The position numbers and the translations under genes were made by a program. The notes beneath the pieces are model-generated. The model was not told where the DNA came from. It worked only from the letters and a program-made list of their open reading frames with translations, and did not search any database. DNA of 53,315 bases from Thiomonas sp. X19. Its GTDB lineage: Bacteria > Pseudomonadota > Gammaproteobacteria > Burkholderiales > Burkholderiaceae_C. The stretch spans positions 306,185-359,499 of the forward strand of contig NZ_LT605203.1 in assembly GCF_900089495.1 (NCBI RefSeq), written 5' to 3'. Positions 35,497-44,611 of this stretch are shown piece after piece (the first letter of the stretch is position 1; every line of letters starts with the position of its first letter).

Positions 35497-35572
35497 CCAG
35501 CACCGGAACATGGGGTGACTTTTCAATCGTATTGCAGCTAGGCTGAAAAATTGCGCCGCGCTTGTCAAACCT

Positions 35573-36811
35573 ATGTCCAGTTCCATGCCATTTCGCAAGA
35601 CCTTTGGGGGCTCTGTGGAGACCAATCGTGTTCACACCCTGATTCCTCTGCGCATCCTGATGGTGGTGGATGGGCAGTATCCCGCCACCGGCGGCGCCGA
35701 AATGCAGGCGCGGCTGCTGTGCACGGCCTTTGCACAGCAGGGCCACGAGGTGCGGGTTCTGGCGCCACGGCTGCAGGCATCGCAAGCGAAATTTGAAGTG
35801 ATCGACGGCATCGCGGTGCGGCGCCTGAGTTATCCCCGCGTCAGAGGCCTGGGCTCCATCCTGCTCGATCTGCGTTTCGCCGCTTACTTGTTGCGCCATC
35901 GCCGCGAATTCGACGCCATCCACATCCACATGGTGCGCAATCTGGCCGGGGCGGCTGGCTGGGTGCGTCGGCTGGTGGGCATACCCATGGTGGCAAAAGT
36001 TTCCGGGGCTGACGAATTTCGCGGCGGCATTCTCGACCCGGCGCTGATGCACCGCCCCATCCACCGCCTGCTCAACGCCGGCGCCAAGCGCATCGACGCC
36101 TTCCAGTGCATCAGCCAGCACACGCGCAGGGCCATGCTCGAAGCCGGCTACCCGGCTGCCAGGATGCACCTCATCCCCAACGCGGTGGATTGCGCGCGCT
36201 TCGCCTGCAACCGTACCGACGCGCCCTTGCAACGCGTGGTGTTCGTCGGCCGGCATGTGCCGGTGAAAGGCATCGACGTGCTGTTACGCGCCTGGGCGCT
36301 GGTGCGGCGCCCGGCGGAGCTGCGCCTGGTGCTGGCCGGCAACGGGCCCAAGCACGACCAACTGCGGGCGCTGGCTCGCGAGTTGGGCGTGCACGACAGC
36401 GTGGACTTCCCCGGCGCGGTGCGCCATGTTCCCGAAATTCTGGCTGACGCCGGCCTGTATGTGCAGGCCTCGCACCAGGAAGGCCTGCCCAACGCGGTGC
36501 TCGAAGCCATGGCCTCTGGGCTGGCGGTGGTGGCCACGCGCGTGAGCGGCCACGAAGACGTGGTGGACCATGGCTGCACGGGGCTGCTGGTGCCGCCGAA
36601 CGACCCTGCGGCGCTGGCTGCCGCGATGCAGGCCCTGCTCGACGACTCGGGCCTGCGCCTGCGTATGGGCCGTGCTGGGCGCGCGGCCATCGAACGCACA
36701 TACTGCGCCGAGATCGTCACCGCCTCCCTGCTGCGTCTGTATCGCGGCGCCCACCCGACTGCGCCGGCCACCGAAACGCGGCCTCTGCACACCGATGGCC
36801 ACCGGCACTGA
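35573..36811 (+). CDS. GT4-family glycosyltransferase
   Basis: Up to 412 residues, GT-B fold. PATGGAEMQARLLCTAFAQQ near 38 and VSGADEFRGGI mark the N-terminal domain. VVFVGRHVPVKGIDVLLRAW near 224, LYVQASHQEGLPNAVLEAMASG near 302 (the EX7E motif) and GCTGLLVPPNDP near 340 mark the donor-binding domain. It would add a sugar to the lipid-linked repeat. Start is uncertain: ATG at 35573 or 35585 have no good ribosome site, and GTG at 35615 after GGGGGC may be real. A 76-base gap precedes it. Confidence 0.85.
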   Translation: MSSSMPFRKTFGGSVETNRVHTLIPLRILMVVDGQYPATGGAEMQARLLCTAFAQQGHEVRVLAPRLQASQAKFEVIDGIAVRRLSYPRVRGLGSILLDLRFAAYLLRHRREFDAIHIHMVRNLAGAAGWVRRLVGIPMVAKVSGADEFRGGILDPALMHRPIHRLLNAGAKRIDAFQCISQHTRRAMLEAGYPAARMHLIPNAVDCARFACNRTDAPLQRVVFVGRHVPVKGIDVLLRAWALVRRPAELRLVLAGNGPKHDQLRALARELGVHDSVDFPGAVRHVPEILADAGLYVQASHQEGLPNAVLEAMASGLAVVATRVSGHEDVVDHGCTGLLVPPNDPAALAAAMQALLDDSGLRLRMGRAGRAAIERTYCAEIVTASLLRLYRGAHPTAPATETRPLHTDGHRH

Positions 36812-36845
36812 CGGCATCAGCTCCGCGCCGAAGGAGCAGGGCGGC

Positions 36846-38315
36846 ATGCTCATGCGCCTGCTGCGGCATACGTCGAATTATTCCATCGGCACGCTGCTCA
36901 TTACGCTGGCCAGCATCATCTCGTTTCCGATTTTCACGCGCATTTTCACGGTGGCGGAATACGGCGTGCTCGGCCTGGTCAACGTCACGCTCGGCTTTCT
37001 CGTTGGCGTGGGCAAGATGGGGCTGCAAAAGTCGATCGTGCGCTTTTATGCCGAAATCGAAGGCGGCAAGCGTGATGGAGACAAGGTCGAGCTGTTCTCC
37101 ACGGTGCTGTTCAGCATGATCGCCGTGGGTGCCATCATTGCACTGCTGAGCGCGCTGATTTTCCTGGCCTTGCCCAACTCCTGGTGGAGTCACACGGGAG
37201 CGCAATACCTCATCGCCCTTGCCGCCCCGCTCATCCTGTTTCGCGTGGTCGACAGTGCCATGCTCAACCTGGTGAACGCCGAACAGCGCAGTGGCCTCTA
37301 CAGCTTGTTCACGGTGGTGCGCAAATACATCGGCCTTGGGCTGGTGCTGCTGGTGCTGTTTTTCATAGCACGCAATCTCTACGGTTTTTTCATCGGCACC
37401 ATGATCGCCGAGGCTCTGGCCCTGATTTTCATCGTCGGCTACTACGCGCGACAGCGCCTGTTCGACATCAAGCGTGTTTCGCGCCCGCTATTCGTCGCGA
37501 TGCTCACGTTCGGCCTGCCGCTACTTGCTAGCGAGCTGTCATACATGCTGCTGAGCATGGGCGGGCGTTACATCATCAACTACCAGCTCGGACCTCAGCC
37601 GCTGGGCTCGTATTCGGCGGCGTACAACTTTTCCGAATACCTCCAGGGCGTGCTGACGGCCTCGTTCGCGCAAGCGGTCATTCCCATGTATCTGCGCCAG
37701 TGGGAGCAGCAGGGCCGGGAGAAAACGGTGGCCTTCCTACAGCAGGCGCTGCGCTATTACCTGGTGCTGGCGCTACCCATCCTGGCCGGCATGGCCGCGG
37801 TGGGTCCGGATCTGCTGCGCCTTCTGGCCTCCAACAAATACGAGGTTTCCACATCGCTGTTTGCGCTCATCGTCGGCGGCATGCTGGTGGCCGGCGGCAC
37901 GCCGATCTTCAGCGCCGGCATCTACATCAACAAACTCACCAAGGTGGTGATGTATTCCGTGCTGGCGGCCGCGGCCTTGAACATCGCGCTCAGCGCGCTG
38001 CTGGTGCGACCCTATGGCATCGAGGGCGCCGCCGTTGCCACGCTGGCGAGCTATCTGCTGTACACCGCCGCCACGGCCTACTACGGCCGGCGCGCCGTGT
38101 ACGTGCCCATGCCCTGGTGGGATCTGGCCAAGTTCTCGATACTCGCCTTGCTGATGTATGGCGTGATCACGCAGATCCACCTGCCCAGTCTTGCGCTTCG
38201 CATTCCGCTGCAAATTCTGGTGGGCGTCGTGCTCTACGGCTTGCTGCTGCTGGTGAGCGACAAACCCATCCGTGGCCTCGCGGTCAAGATGCTGGACCGC
38301 CTGCGTTCACGCTAA
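36846..38315 (+). CDS. polysaccharide flippase (Wzx-like, MOP superfamily)
   Basis: 489 residues with about 12-14 membrane helices. It starts MLMRLLRHTSNYSIGTLLITLASIIS and has the typical TRIFTVAEYGVLGLVN turn, LRQWEQQGREK in a cytoplasmic loop, and YGIEGAAVATLASYLLYT near the end. I chose the ATG at 36846 because GAAGGAG lies nine bases upstream; an in-frame ATG at 36795 overlaps the glycosyltransferase gene. It should flip the lipid-linked oligosaccharide, possibly carrying the NRPS/PKS-derived group, across the inner membrane. No Wzy polymerase was found. Confidence 0.88.
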   Translation: MLMRLLRHTSNYSIGTLLITLASIISFPIFTRIFTVAEYGVLGLVNVTLGFLVGVGKMGLQKSIVRFYAEIEGGKRDGDKVELFSTVLFSMIAVGAIIALLSALIFLALPNSWWSHTGAQYLIALAAPLILFRVVDSAMLNLVNAEQRSGLYSLFTVVRKYIGLGLVLLVLFFIARNLYGFFIGTMIAEALALIFIVGYYARQRLFDIKRVSRPLFVAMLTFGLPLLASELSYMLLSMGGRYIINYQLGPQPLGSYSAAYNFSEYLQGVLTASFAQAVIPMYLRQWEQQGREKTVAFLQQALRYYLVLALPILAGMAAVGPDLLRLLASNKYEVSTSLFALIVGGMLVAGGTPIFSAGIYINKLTKVVMYSVLAAAALNIALSALLVRPYGIEGAAVATLASYLLYTAATAYYGRRAVYVPMPWWDLAKFSILALLMYGVITQIHLPSLALRIPLQILVGVVLYGLLLLVSDKPIRGLAVKMLDRLRSR

Positions 38316-38340
38316 AAACGCAAGGGGAAGGTCCGCGTCT

Positions 38341-38934
38341 TTAGCCGGCCATCGGCCTAATGCCTGGCCTGAGCGCCCATCGATCCAGCACCGCGTAGCG
38401 CCCGCTGCCCAGCATCGACTGCACCAGCGACAACTCCGCAGCCGGCCACGTGATGGGGGCGAAGGCCTGGGGCGCATGGCTGGCCTGGGCGTGACGCGCC
38501 AGGGTCACATGCGGCCGAAACGCGCGCTGGTCGCAGTCGATGCCAGCCTGCTCCGCGGCCTGCGCCAGCGCCGTGCGCAAAGCCAGCAGCTCGCGCGGCA
38601 GATGGCCTGCGGCCAGGTGGGCAATGCCGCCCTGTGGCCAGACTGCAGCCTGGTCCAGGTGCAGGGCAAAAGGTTGGGCCGCGCTCGCCACCTTGGCGCC
38701 GATGCCAACCAGGTCTTGCAAACGCGCTTCGGGCACGCCGTCCATGAACAGCAGCGTGAGATGCAGCTTGTCCGGCAAGGTCGGCTTGGCCGGTGGCGTG
38801 AAGCGCCAGGCCTGCATGTGCTGCGCCAGCAGGGCGCGCAGTGCGGGTTGCGGCCAGAGGGCGAAGAACAGGCGCAAACCCGCGCCATCGGTTGAGGTGT
38901 GAGGCGGCGTCTGGGGTGGCATATCGGGTGGCAT
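38341..38934 (-). CDS. thpR: RNA 2',3'-cyclic phosphodiesterase (ThpR/LigT family)
   Basis: About 197 residues from the ATG at 38934; an in-frame ATG at 38988 would add 18 poor-quality residues. The family start LRLFFALWPQPALRALL is near 21. Two HxT motifs act as the catalytic pair: HLTLLFMDG near 60 and HVTLARHAQ near 144. It hydrolyses 2',3'-cyclic phosphate ends of RNA. It converges on the flippase gene across 25 bases with an imperfect ACGC/GCGT hairpin. It marks the end of the EPS/NRPS region and return to general genes. Confidence 0.85.
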   Translation of the reverse strand: MPPDMPPQTPPHTSTDGAGLRLFFALWPQPALRALLAQHMQAWRFTPPAKPTLPDKLHLTLLFMDGVPEARLQDLVGIGAKVASAAQPFALHLDQAAVWPQGGIAHLAAGHLPRELLALRTALAQAAEQAGIDCDQRAFRPHVTLARHAQASHAPQAFAPITWPAAELSLVQSMLGSGRYAVLDRWALRPGIRPMAG

Positions 38935-39154
38935 GGGCGAGGCGCGCGATGACGCGCTGGGATTTGCAAGTCGATGGGCCGTGGCCACGGTCGGCGGGCG
39001 GGTTCTGGGTTTCAGCGTAGGACGACCGCCGCCGCTTGTCGAGGATGCATGCCGCCTTGCGGCACGACATCACCCTAAACCGCCATCATGTCTACGGTTT
39101 AGCGCCTCGGGCTATGTTCAAGCCCAGCCCGCCCTTTCCGATCCATGCTTTCGC

Positions 39155-40318
39155 ATGTGCCCTGCCATGTCCAAGCCCCGCCTGCCCGCGCGCCATCGCT
39201 CCGGCCCCGTCCACGACGCCCGCCGGCGCACCCTTGTCCTCGGCTTGGGAGCCTCGGGTTTGGCGCTGAGCCAGCCAGGGGCGTGGGCGGTTGAGCCCGC
39301 CCTGCCGCCACTGCCGGCGTTTCAGGAGACCGGGTTTGCCGATTCGCCCCTGGTCGGACGCATCGTTGGCGCCGACGGCTTGGCGCTGCAGCCGGCGCAA
39401 CTTCTGGCGCAGTGCGCAGCGGCCTCCATCTGCATGCTGGGCGAGCAGCACGACCACCCCGACCATCACGCGCTGCAAGCCTGGGTGATTCAGGCGCTGG
39501 CGGCGCGCGGCCAGCTTGCCGCCGTGGCGCTGGAAATGGTGGATGCCGGCAGGCGCTTCGACGGTCCGGCCGATGCCGCTCCAGGAAACGCAGAGCCGCC
39601 CCAAGTTTCCTTGGCCCCCACGGGGGGCGGGTCGGCGGGCCGAGCCTGGGGGCGATCTCCAGGAAACGCCGGGCCGCCCCAAGTTTCCTTGACCCCCGCG
39701 GGGGGCGGGTCGGCGAGCCGACCCTGGGGGCGCTCAGAAAACGGCGTGCGCCAGGCCTTGCACTGGAACAACGACGGCTGGCCTTGGGCCTTGTACGTCG
39801 GGCCGGTGATGGCGGCGGTGCGCGCCGGCATTCCCGTCGTCGGGGTGAACCTGCCGGATGCCGAGATGATGAATGCTTACCGCGACCCGAAGTGGGACGC
39901 GAGCGTGCCCGAGGCCGTGCGCCGGAGCGTGATCGACGACGTGCGCGACAGCCATTGCGGCCTGCTGCCGGCGGCGCAGTTGCCGGCGATGGCGCGCATC
40001 CAGTTCGCCCGCGACGCCAGCATGGCTGCGGGCTGCGTTGCGCTGCTGCAGCCCAGGCGCACGGTCGTGCTGCTCGCCGGCAGCTTTCACGCCGACAAGA
40101 CCGTCGGCATCGCCCTGCATCTGGCGGCGGCCGGCCCGGTTGCGCACGGCACCAAGTTGCCAAGCGTCTTCAGCCTGTTGTTGCAGGGGGTGGATGGTGA
40201 CACCGCGCCGCGCCCGCCGAGCGGGTTCGACGCCGTGTGGTTCACGCCGTCCACGCCGCCGGTGGACCATTGCGCCGCGTTGCGCAAGTCGCTCGCGGAC
40301 AAGGCGGGCAAGCCTTGA
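39155..40318 (+). CDS. ChaN-like (DUF399) protein with in-frame tandem repeat insertion
   Basis: 387 residues from ATG 39155, or 383 from 39167. A twin-arginine-like signal (RRRTLVLGLG, cut after AWA) suggests export. The ChaN-type motifs ICMLGEQHDHPDHHALQ near 95 and VALEMVDAGRRF near 125 point to a heme-binding/iron-regulated lipoprotein family. A later VLLAGSFHADKTVGI near 310 follows. Between MVDAGRRFDGPADA and NGVRQALHWNNDGWPW lies a 52-residue insertion from a 78-base unit repeated twice, absent from the normal family as I know it. It may disturb the fold or be a tolerated loop. Confidence 0.78.
   Translation: MCPAMSKPRLPARHRSGPVHDARRRTLVLGLGASGLALSQPGAWAVEPALPPLPAFQETGFADSPLVGRIVGADGLALQPAQLLAQCAAASICMLGEQHDHPDHHALQAWVIQALAARGQLAAVALEMVDAGRRFDGPADAAPGNAEPPQVSLAPTGGGSAGRAWGRSPGNAGPPQVSLTPAGGGSASRPWGRSENGVRQALHWNNDGWPWALYVGPVMAAVRAGIPVVGVNLPDAEMMNAYRDPKWDASVPEAVRRSVIDDVRDSHCGLLPAAQLPAMARIQFARDASMAAGCVALLQPRRTVVLLAGSFHADKTVGIALHLAAAGPVAHGTKLPSVFSLLLQGVDGDTAPRPPSGFDAVWFTPSTPPVDHCAALRKSLADKAGKP
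39581..39736 (+). repeat. two tandem 78-base units of the dispersed repeat, translated in frame
   Basis: Units at 39581-39658 and 39659-39736 begin CCAGGAAACGCAGAGCCGCC and CCAGGAAACGCCGGGCCGCC and agree at most positions. The reverse complement contains ACTTGGGGCGGCCCGGCGTT, matching the ends of the PKS repeats and the intergenic copy at 7309-7350. They lack the CCAATCCCG hairpin. 78 bases is 26 codons, so the frame is kept. Confidence 0.8.
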
Positions 40319-40406
40319 CGGGTCGCTGCGGCACGATGCGCGCGCCGCCAGGACAGCCGCTTTGGTGGCGCTTTTGACCCGCTTTCGCGGCGCTTTCAAC
40401 TCGCTG

Positions 40407-40922
40407 TCAAACCCGCCTTTGCACCGCCTGCAAGATCCCCGCCAGCAAATCGGCCGGCGCCGGCGGGCAGCCGAAGACCGTCACGTCCACCGGCAACACA
40501 TCGGCCACGCGACCGCAACTGGCATAACCGGCGCCGAACACGCCGCAGTTTGCGGCGCAGTCGCCGGCGGCCACCACCAGGCGCGGCGCGGGCATGGCGT
40601 CGAAGGTGCGGCGCAGGGCCAGTTCCATATGTCGCGACACCGGGCCGGTGACCAGCAGCAGGTCGGCATGGCGCGGGCTGGCGACGAACTGGAGCCCCAA
40701 GCCTTCGAGGTTGGTGTAGGGGTTGGACAGGGCGTTGATTTCGAGTTCGCAGCCGTTGCACGAACCGGCGTCGACCACCCGCACCGCCAGCGCCCGGCCG
40801 AGGATGCGCAGCAGCTCGGCGCGGATCTGCGGGCTGATTCCAGCCTGCACCGCGGCGCTGTCGCTGCTGCCCGGCTCGCTGATGCGGCCGACGCGGGCGA
40901 TCTGGCGCAAGGTCTTCCACAT
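40407..40922 (-). CDS. hyfI: hydrogenase-4-like small subunit, HyfI/HycG/NuoB family
   Basis: 171 residues. The N2-type iron-sulfur ligands appear kept: GSCNGCE (Cys 55 and 58), GDCAANCG (Cys 122/126) and VFGCPPAPADL (Cys 152). VVDAGSCNGCELEINALSNP and SPRHADLLLVTGPVS are typical of HycG/HyfI. It would form the peripheral electron-transfer part of the complex with the large subunit. Last gene of the six-gene operon, starting 10 bases after the large-subunit stop. No ferredoxin subunit (HyfA or HyfH) lies next to it. Confidence 0.85.
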   Translation of the reverse strand: MWKTLRQIARVGRISEPGSSDSAAVQAGISPQIRAELLRILGRALAVRVVDAGSCNGCELEINALSNPYTNLEGLGLQFVASPRHADLLLVTGPVSRHMELALRRTFDAMPAPRLVVAAGDCAANCGVFGAGYASCGRVADVLPVDVTVFGCPPAPADLLAGILQAVQRRV

Positions 40923-40932
40923 GGCAGGTTTC

Positions 40933-42453
40933 CTAGCTGTCGTGCCCGGAATAGGACAGGTTGAAGGACTTGTTGATCAGCGGAAAGTCGGGGACGATGT
41001 CCTGGGTCACCGCCCACTCCAGCGCCGGCCAGTTCTGCCAGGACGGATCGTGCGGGTGGCAGCGCGCGATGCTGCCGTCAGGTCCGCTTTGCAGCGCGAT
41101 GAAGGCCGGGCCACGCCAGCCCTCCACCATGCCAAGCGCCAGTCCCGGCGCAATGGCATCGCCAAGCTCCACGCGCACCGCGCCCTCCGGCAAGGTGTCG
41201 AGCAGTTCGCGGCACAGGCGCAGCGACTCGAACACTTCGGCAAAGCGCACGGCGACGCGCGCCGCCACATCGCCATCCGGCTCCACGGCAAGCTTGACCT
41301 GGTGTCGGGCATAGGGCGCGCAGCCCGGCAGGGCGCGCAGGTCCAGCGCCTGGCCGCTGGCCCGCGCCGCCAGGCCCAGCATGCCGAAGGCCCGTGCCAA
41401 CTCGGGCTTGACCCGGCCGGTGGTCTTGAACCGGTCCTGCAGGCCCTCGTGCTGGTCGAGGATGGTCTTCAGGCGTTCGACTTCGGCCTGCAACACCACG
41501 GCCTGGTCGTGCAGCATGTCGGCGGCAGCGGCGGCCAGGTCGGCGGCCAGCCCGCCGGGCTGGATGGCGTCGAAGGGGTAGCGCGCACCAAAGGCGCGGG
41601 CGTTGAGGCGCAGCAGGTCTTCCTTCAGGCGCGAGAACTGGGACAGGGCGAAGCCGAAGCCGCCGTCGTTGCCGATGGCGCCGAGGTCGCCCAGATGGTT
41701 CGCCAGGCGCTCGCGCTCCAGCAGCAGCGCGCGCAGATGCAGCGCACGCGGCGGCACCTGCACATCGGCCAGGGCCTCCAGCGCCATGCAATAGGCCCAG
41801 GCGTTGGCCGCGGCGCTGTCTCCGCTCAGGCGCGCGGCCAGGCGCACGCCCTCGCGCAGGCCGAGCTGTTCGAAGCGTTTCTCCACGCCCTTGTGGGTGA
41901 AGCCCAGACGTTGTTCGAGACGCAGGATTTTCTCGCCGACCACGGAGAAGCGGAACTGGCCCGGCTCGATGATGCCGGCATGCACCGGGCCGACGGCGAT
42001 TTCATGCACGCCCTCGCCATCCACCGGGACGAAGGCGTAGCGCTCGGCCTCCGGCTGGCCGCAGGGAGCGGGCGGTGCGGCGTCGTGGCGCAGCGGGTAG
42101 ACGTCGGGCGCCCAGGCCGTGTGCCGCAGCCAGGGGCGCGGGTCCATGCCCAGCGCCTGCAGGCCGAGCAGGTCGCGCACGGCGCGCTGCAGGCGCTCGG
42201 CCACGGGGAACCGTTCGTGCAGACCGGGGTAGTGCGTCACGCCGGGGGCGAGGTCGAGTTGCGCCAGGGTCAGCGACTCAGCGCCCAGCCAGCAGGCGAA
42301 CAGCGTGAAGCCGCCGCGCGTGGGCCGCGTGTCGCTGCCCCAAAGGGTCAGCAGCCGCGCGCCCTGCTCGTGCAGGCGATGCGCGAGGGCCGCCCAGCCG
42401 AGCGCGTCCAGGGTCTGGTGATCGACCGGCATGACGGAGCAGCGTGCGCGCAT
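40933..42453 (-). CDS. hyfG: hydrogenase-4-like large subunit (HyfG/HycE-like) without NiFe ligands
   Basis: 506 residues, fused NuoC-like and NuoD-like parts. The family pattern is clear: EIAVGPVHAGIIEPGQFRF near 150, FTHKGVEKRFEQ near 190. The usual RxCGxC site reads ARLSGDSAAANAWAY (no cysteines), and the usual C-terminal DPCxxC is missing; the chain ends NKSFNLSYSGHDS. It therefore cannot bind a NiFe centre and looks closer to the NuoD state. The start is ATG at 42453 with GGAGG upstream. Similar ligand-less proteins are known in hyf-like operons without hydrogenase activity (for example mycobacterial Rv0087). Confidence 0.85.
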   Translation of the reverse strand: MRARCSVMPVDHQTLDALGWAALAHRLHEQGARLLTLWGSDTRPTRGGFTLFACWLGAESLTLAQLDLAPGVTHYPGLHERFPVAERLQRAVRDLLGLQALGMDPRPWLRHTAWAPDVYPLRHDAAPPAPCGQPEAERYAFVPVDGEGVHEIAVGPVHAGIIEPGQFRFSVVGEKILRLEQRLGFTHKGVEKRFEQLGLREGVRLAARLSGDSAAANAWAYCMALEALADVQVPPRALHLRALLLERERLANHLGDLGAIGNDGGFGFALSQFSRLKEDLLRLNARAFGARYPFDAIQPGGLAADLAAAAADMLHDQAVVLQAEVERLKTILDQHEGLQDRFKTTGRVKPELARAFGMLGLAARASGQALDLRALPGCAPYARHQVKLAVEPDGDVAARVAVRFAEVFESLRLCRELLDTLPEGAVRVELGDAIAPGLALGMVEGWRGPAFIALQSGPDGSIARCHPHDPSWQNWPALEWAVTQDIVPDFPLINKSFNLSYSGHDS

Positions 42454-42458
42454 GGCTT

Positions 42459-43913
42459 TCAGCCTCCCAGCATGCTGGCTGCCAGATGCCACCACGACAC
42501 CAGGAATGCCGGGATCCACAGCCCCAGCAGCAACACCAGCGCCAGATGCACGAACACCGGCACCATGTTCGGCTGATGCGGCAGGCGGCGCAGGGTGCTG
42601 CTGCCAAACACCATGCCTTGCGCCCGCAGGAAGATGGCGCCGAAGGCCACGCCCAGCGCCAGCAGCAGGATGGGCGTGGCCCAGGGCTGCTGTTGCATCG
42701 CCGTGGTGAGAATGAGGAACTCGCTGGCGAACACGCCGAACGGCGGCATGCCGACAATCGCCAGCGCCCCCAGCATCAGCCCCCAGCCCAGCGCGGGCGA
42801 TTGTTCGCGCAGGCCCTGGATGGCGTCCATGCGCTGGGTGCCGGCCTTTTGCGTGGCGTGTCCGGTGGTGAAAAAGATGGCGCTCTTGGTCAGCGCATGG
42901 CCGGTCATGTGCAGCAGCGCGGCGAAGTTGGCAACCGGGCCGCCCATGCCGAAGGCGAAGGTGACGATGCCCATGTGCTCGATGGACGAGTAGGCGAACA
43001 TGCGCTTCACATCCTTCTGCCGCCACAACAGGAAGGCGCCGACCAGCGCCGACAGCAGGCCGAAGCCCATCAGCATCTGCCCCGGCCAGGCGGCGTGCAC
43101 GCTGCCTTCGACCAGCACCTTGCAGCGCATCACCGCGTACAGCGCCACGTTCAGCAGCAGGCCGGAGAGCACGGCCGACACCGGCGTCGGCCCTTCGGCG
43201 TGGGCGTCTGGCAGCCAGCTGTGCAGCGGCGCCAGGCCCACCTTGGTGCCATAGCCCACCAGCAGGAAGACGAAAGCGATGCCGATGATGCCCGGTTCGA
43301 GCTTGCCCTTCACCCCATCGAGCTGGGTCCAGAGCAAGGCATTCATGCCCTCGGCCCCGAGCACGCGCTCGGCGGCGAAATACAGCAGCACGGTGCCGAA
43401 CAGCGCCAGCGCGATGCCCACGCCGCAGAGGATGAAGTACTTCCACGCCGCCTCCAGGCTGGCCTTGGTGCGGTAGAGCGACACCAGCAGCACGGTGGTC
43501 AGCGTCGCCGCCTCCATCGCCACCCAGAGGATGCCCATATTGTTGGTGGTCAGCGCCAGCAGCATGGTGAACATGAAGAGCTGGTACATGCTGTGATACA
43601 GCCGCAACCGCGCGGCATTGAGCCGGCCATGCTCCTGCTCGATGCGCATGTACGGCCGCGAAAACCCGGCCGTGGTCATGCCGATGAAGGCGGTGAGCGC
43701 GACCAGGAAGACGTTGAACGGATCGATGAAAAACTCGCCCGAAAGCACCTGCAGCGGGCCATGCGCGATGACCTCGGCGGTGAGCACGCAGGCGGCGAGG
43801 AAGGCGGCGGCGCTTGCGGCCAGGTTCAGATGGGGCGCGGCAGCGCGATGCCCGAACAGCGCCAGCAGCGCGGCGCCGAGCAGGGGAATGGCCAGCAGGA
43901 CGATGAGTGCCAC
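42459..43913 (-). CDS. hyfF: hydrogenase-4-like membrane subunit HyfF (NuoN/L-like)
   Basis: 484 residues, about 14 membrane helices of the proton-antiporter family. WVAMEAATLTTVLLVSLYRTKASLEAAWKY near 122, GTKVGLAPLHSWLPDAHAEGPTPVSAVLSG near 222 and FAYSSIEHMGIVTFAFGMGG near 308 hold the usual Glu and Lys/His residues of a proton channel. The start is GTG at 43913, directly next to the HyfE stop, so translation is coupled. It should move protons or sodium ions. Confidence 0.88.
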   Translation of the reverse strand: MALIVLLAIPLLGAALLALFGHRAAAPHLNLAASAAAFLAACVLTAEVIAHGPLQVLSGEFFIDPFNVFLVALTAFIGMTTAGFSRPYMRIEQEHGRLNAARLRLYHSMYQLFMFTMLLALTTNNMGILWVAMEAATLTTVLLVSLYRTKASLEAAWKYFILCGVGIALALFGTVLLYFAAERVLGAEGMNALLWTQLDGVKGKLEPGIIGIAFVFLLVGYGTKVGLAPLHSWLPDAHAEGPTPVSAVLSGLLLNVALYAVMRCKVLVEGSVHAAWPGQMLMGFGLLSALVGAFLLWRQKDVKRMFAYSSIEHMGIVTFAFGMGGPVANFAALLHMTGHALTKSAIFFTTGHATQKAGTQRMDAIQGLREQSPALGWGLMLGALAIVGMPPFGVFASEFLILTTAMQQQPWATPILLLALGVAFGAIFLRAQGMVFGSSTLRRLPHQPNMVPVFVHLALVLLLGLWIPAFLVSWWHLAASMLGG

Positions 43914-44609
43914 TCAATCCTCTTTCAGCGTTTCCATGTGCTGCAGGTCGAGGCTGTCGAACTGTTCGCGGATCTGGAAAAAGAAAATGCCGAGGATGAA
44001 CACGCCCACCAGCACGTCCAGGCCGATGCCCAGCTCCACCACCATCGGCATGCCGTGGGTGGCGCTGGTGGCGGCGAACAGCAGGCCGTTTTCCATCGCC
44101 AGGAAACCCACCACCTGGGCAATGGCCTTGCGCCGCACGATCATCATCAGGAAAGCCAGGAACACCACGGCGATGGCTTGCCCCAGGGTGCTGCGCGTGG
44201 CGGCCCCGGCGAACTGCGAGATCGGCTGCGCCAGGACGAAGGCGAAGATGACCAGCAGGATGCCGATGATCTGCATGGTGGGAATGTTCACCAGGGTCTC
44301 GGTGTCCCACTCGGCATGCAGCCGGCCGATCAGCTTGTGAAGCACATAGGGCAGCACCAGCACCTTGAGGACGAAGGTGAGCGCGGCGGATTGATACAGA
44401 TCGGGCTGATGGGTGGAGTAGGCCACCACCACGGCGCAGGCCACCAGGGTCGCGCCTTGCGCGGCGAACAGGTTCACCAGGTTCACCACCCGGCGCTGCG
44501 CCAGCATGGCGAACGACAGCAGCAGCAGCAGCGCGGCGAACAGGTGGATGAGCTGGGTCGCCAGCGGCAACGCGGCGGCGGCGGACACGATGGATGGGGC
44601 TGCCGTCAT
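43914..44609 (-). CDS. hyfE: hydrogenase-4-like membrane subunit HyfE (NuoK-like)
   Basis: 231 residues with about six membrane helices. It shows FLAMENGLLFAATSATHGMP near 162, with the conserved membrane Glu of NuoK-like proteins, and HyfE-typical LLLSFAMLAQRR near 33. The ATG at 44609 lies three bases upstream of the HyfC stop in plus-strand coordinates, so the genes are tightly packed. It forms part of the ion-translocating arm. Confidence 0.83.
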   Translation of the reverse strand: MTAAPSIVSAAAALPLATQLIHLFAALLLLLSFAMLAQRRVVNLVNLFAAQGATLVACAVVVAYSTHQPDLYQSAALTFVLKVLVLPYVLHKLIGRLHAEWDTETLVNIPTMQIIGILLVIFAFVLAQPISQFAGAATRSTLGQAIAVVFLAFLMMIVRRKAIAQVVGFLAMENGLLFAATSATHGMPMVVELGIGLDVLVGVFILGIFFFQIREQFDSLDLQHMETLKED

Positions 44610-44611
44610 GC

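Noticed and set aside
39581..39736. CRISPR-like array from the tandem units
   Set aside because: Only two units, adjacent without spacers, and translated in frame.
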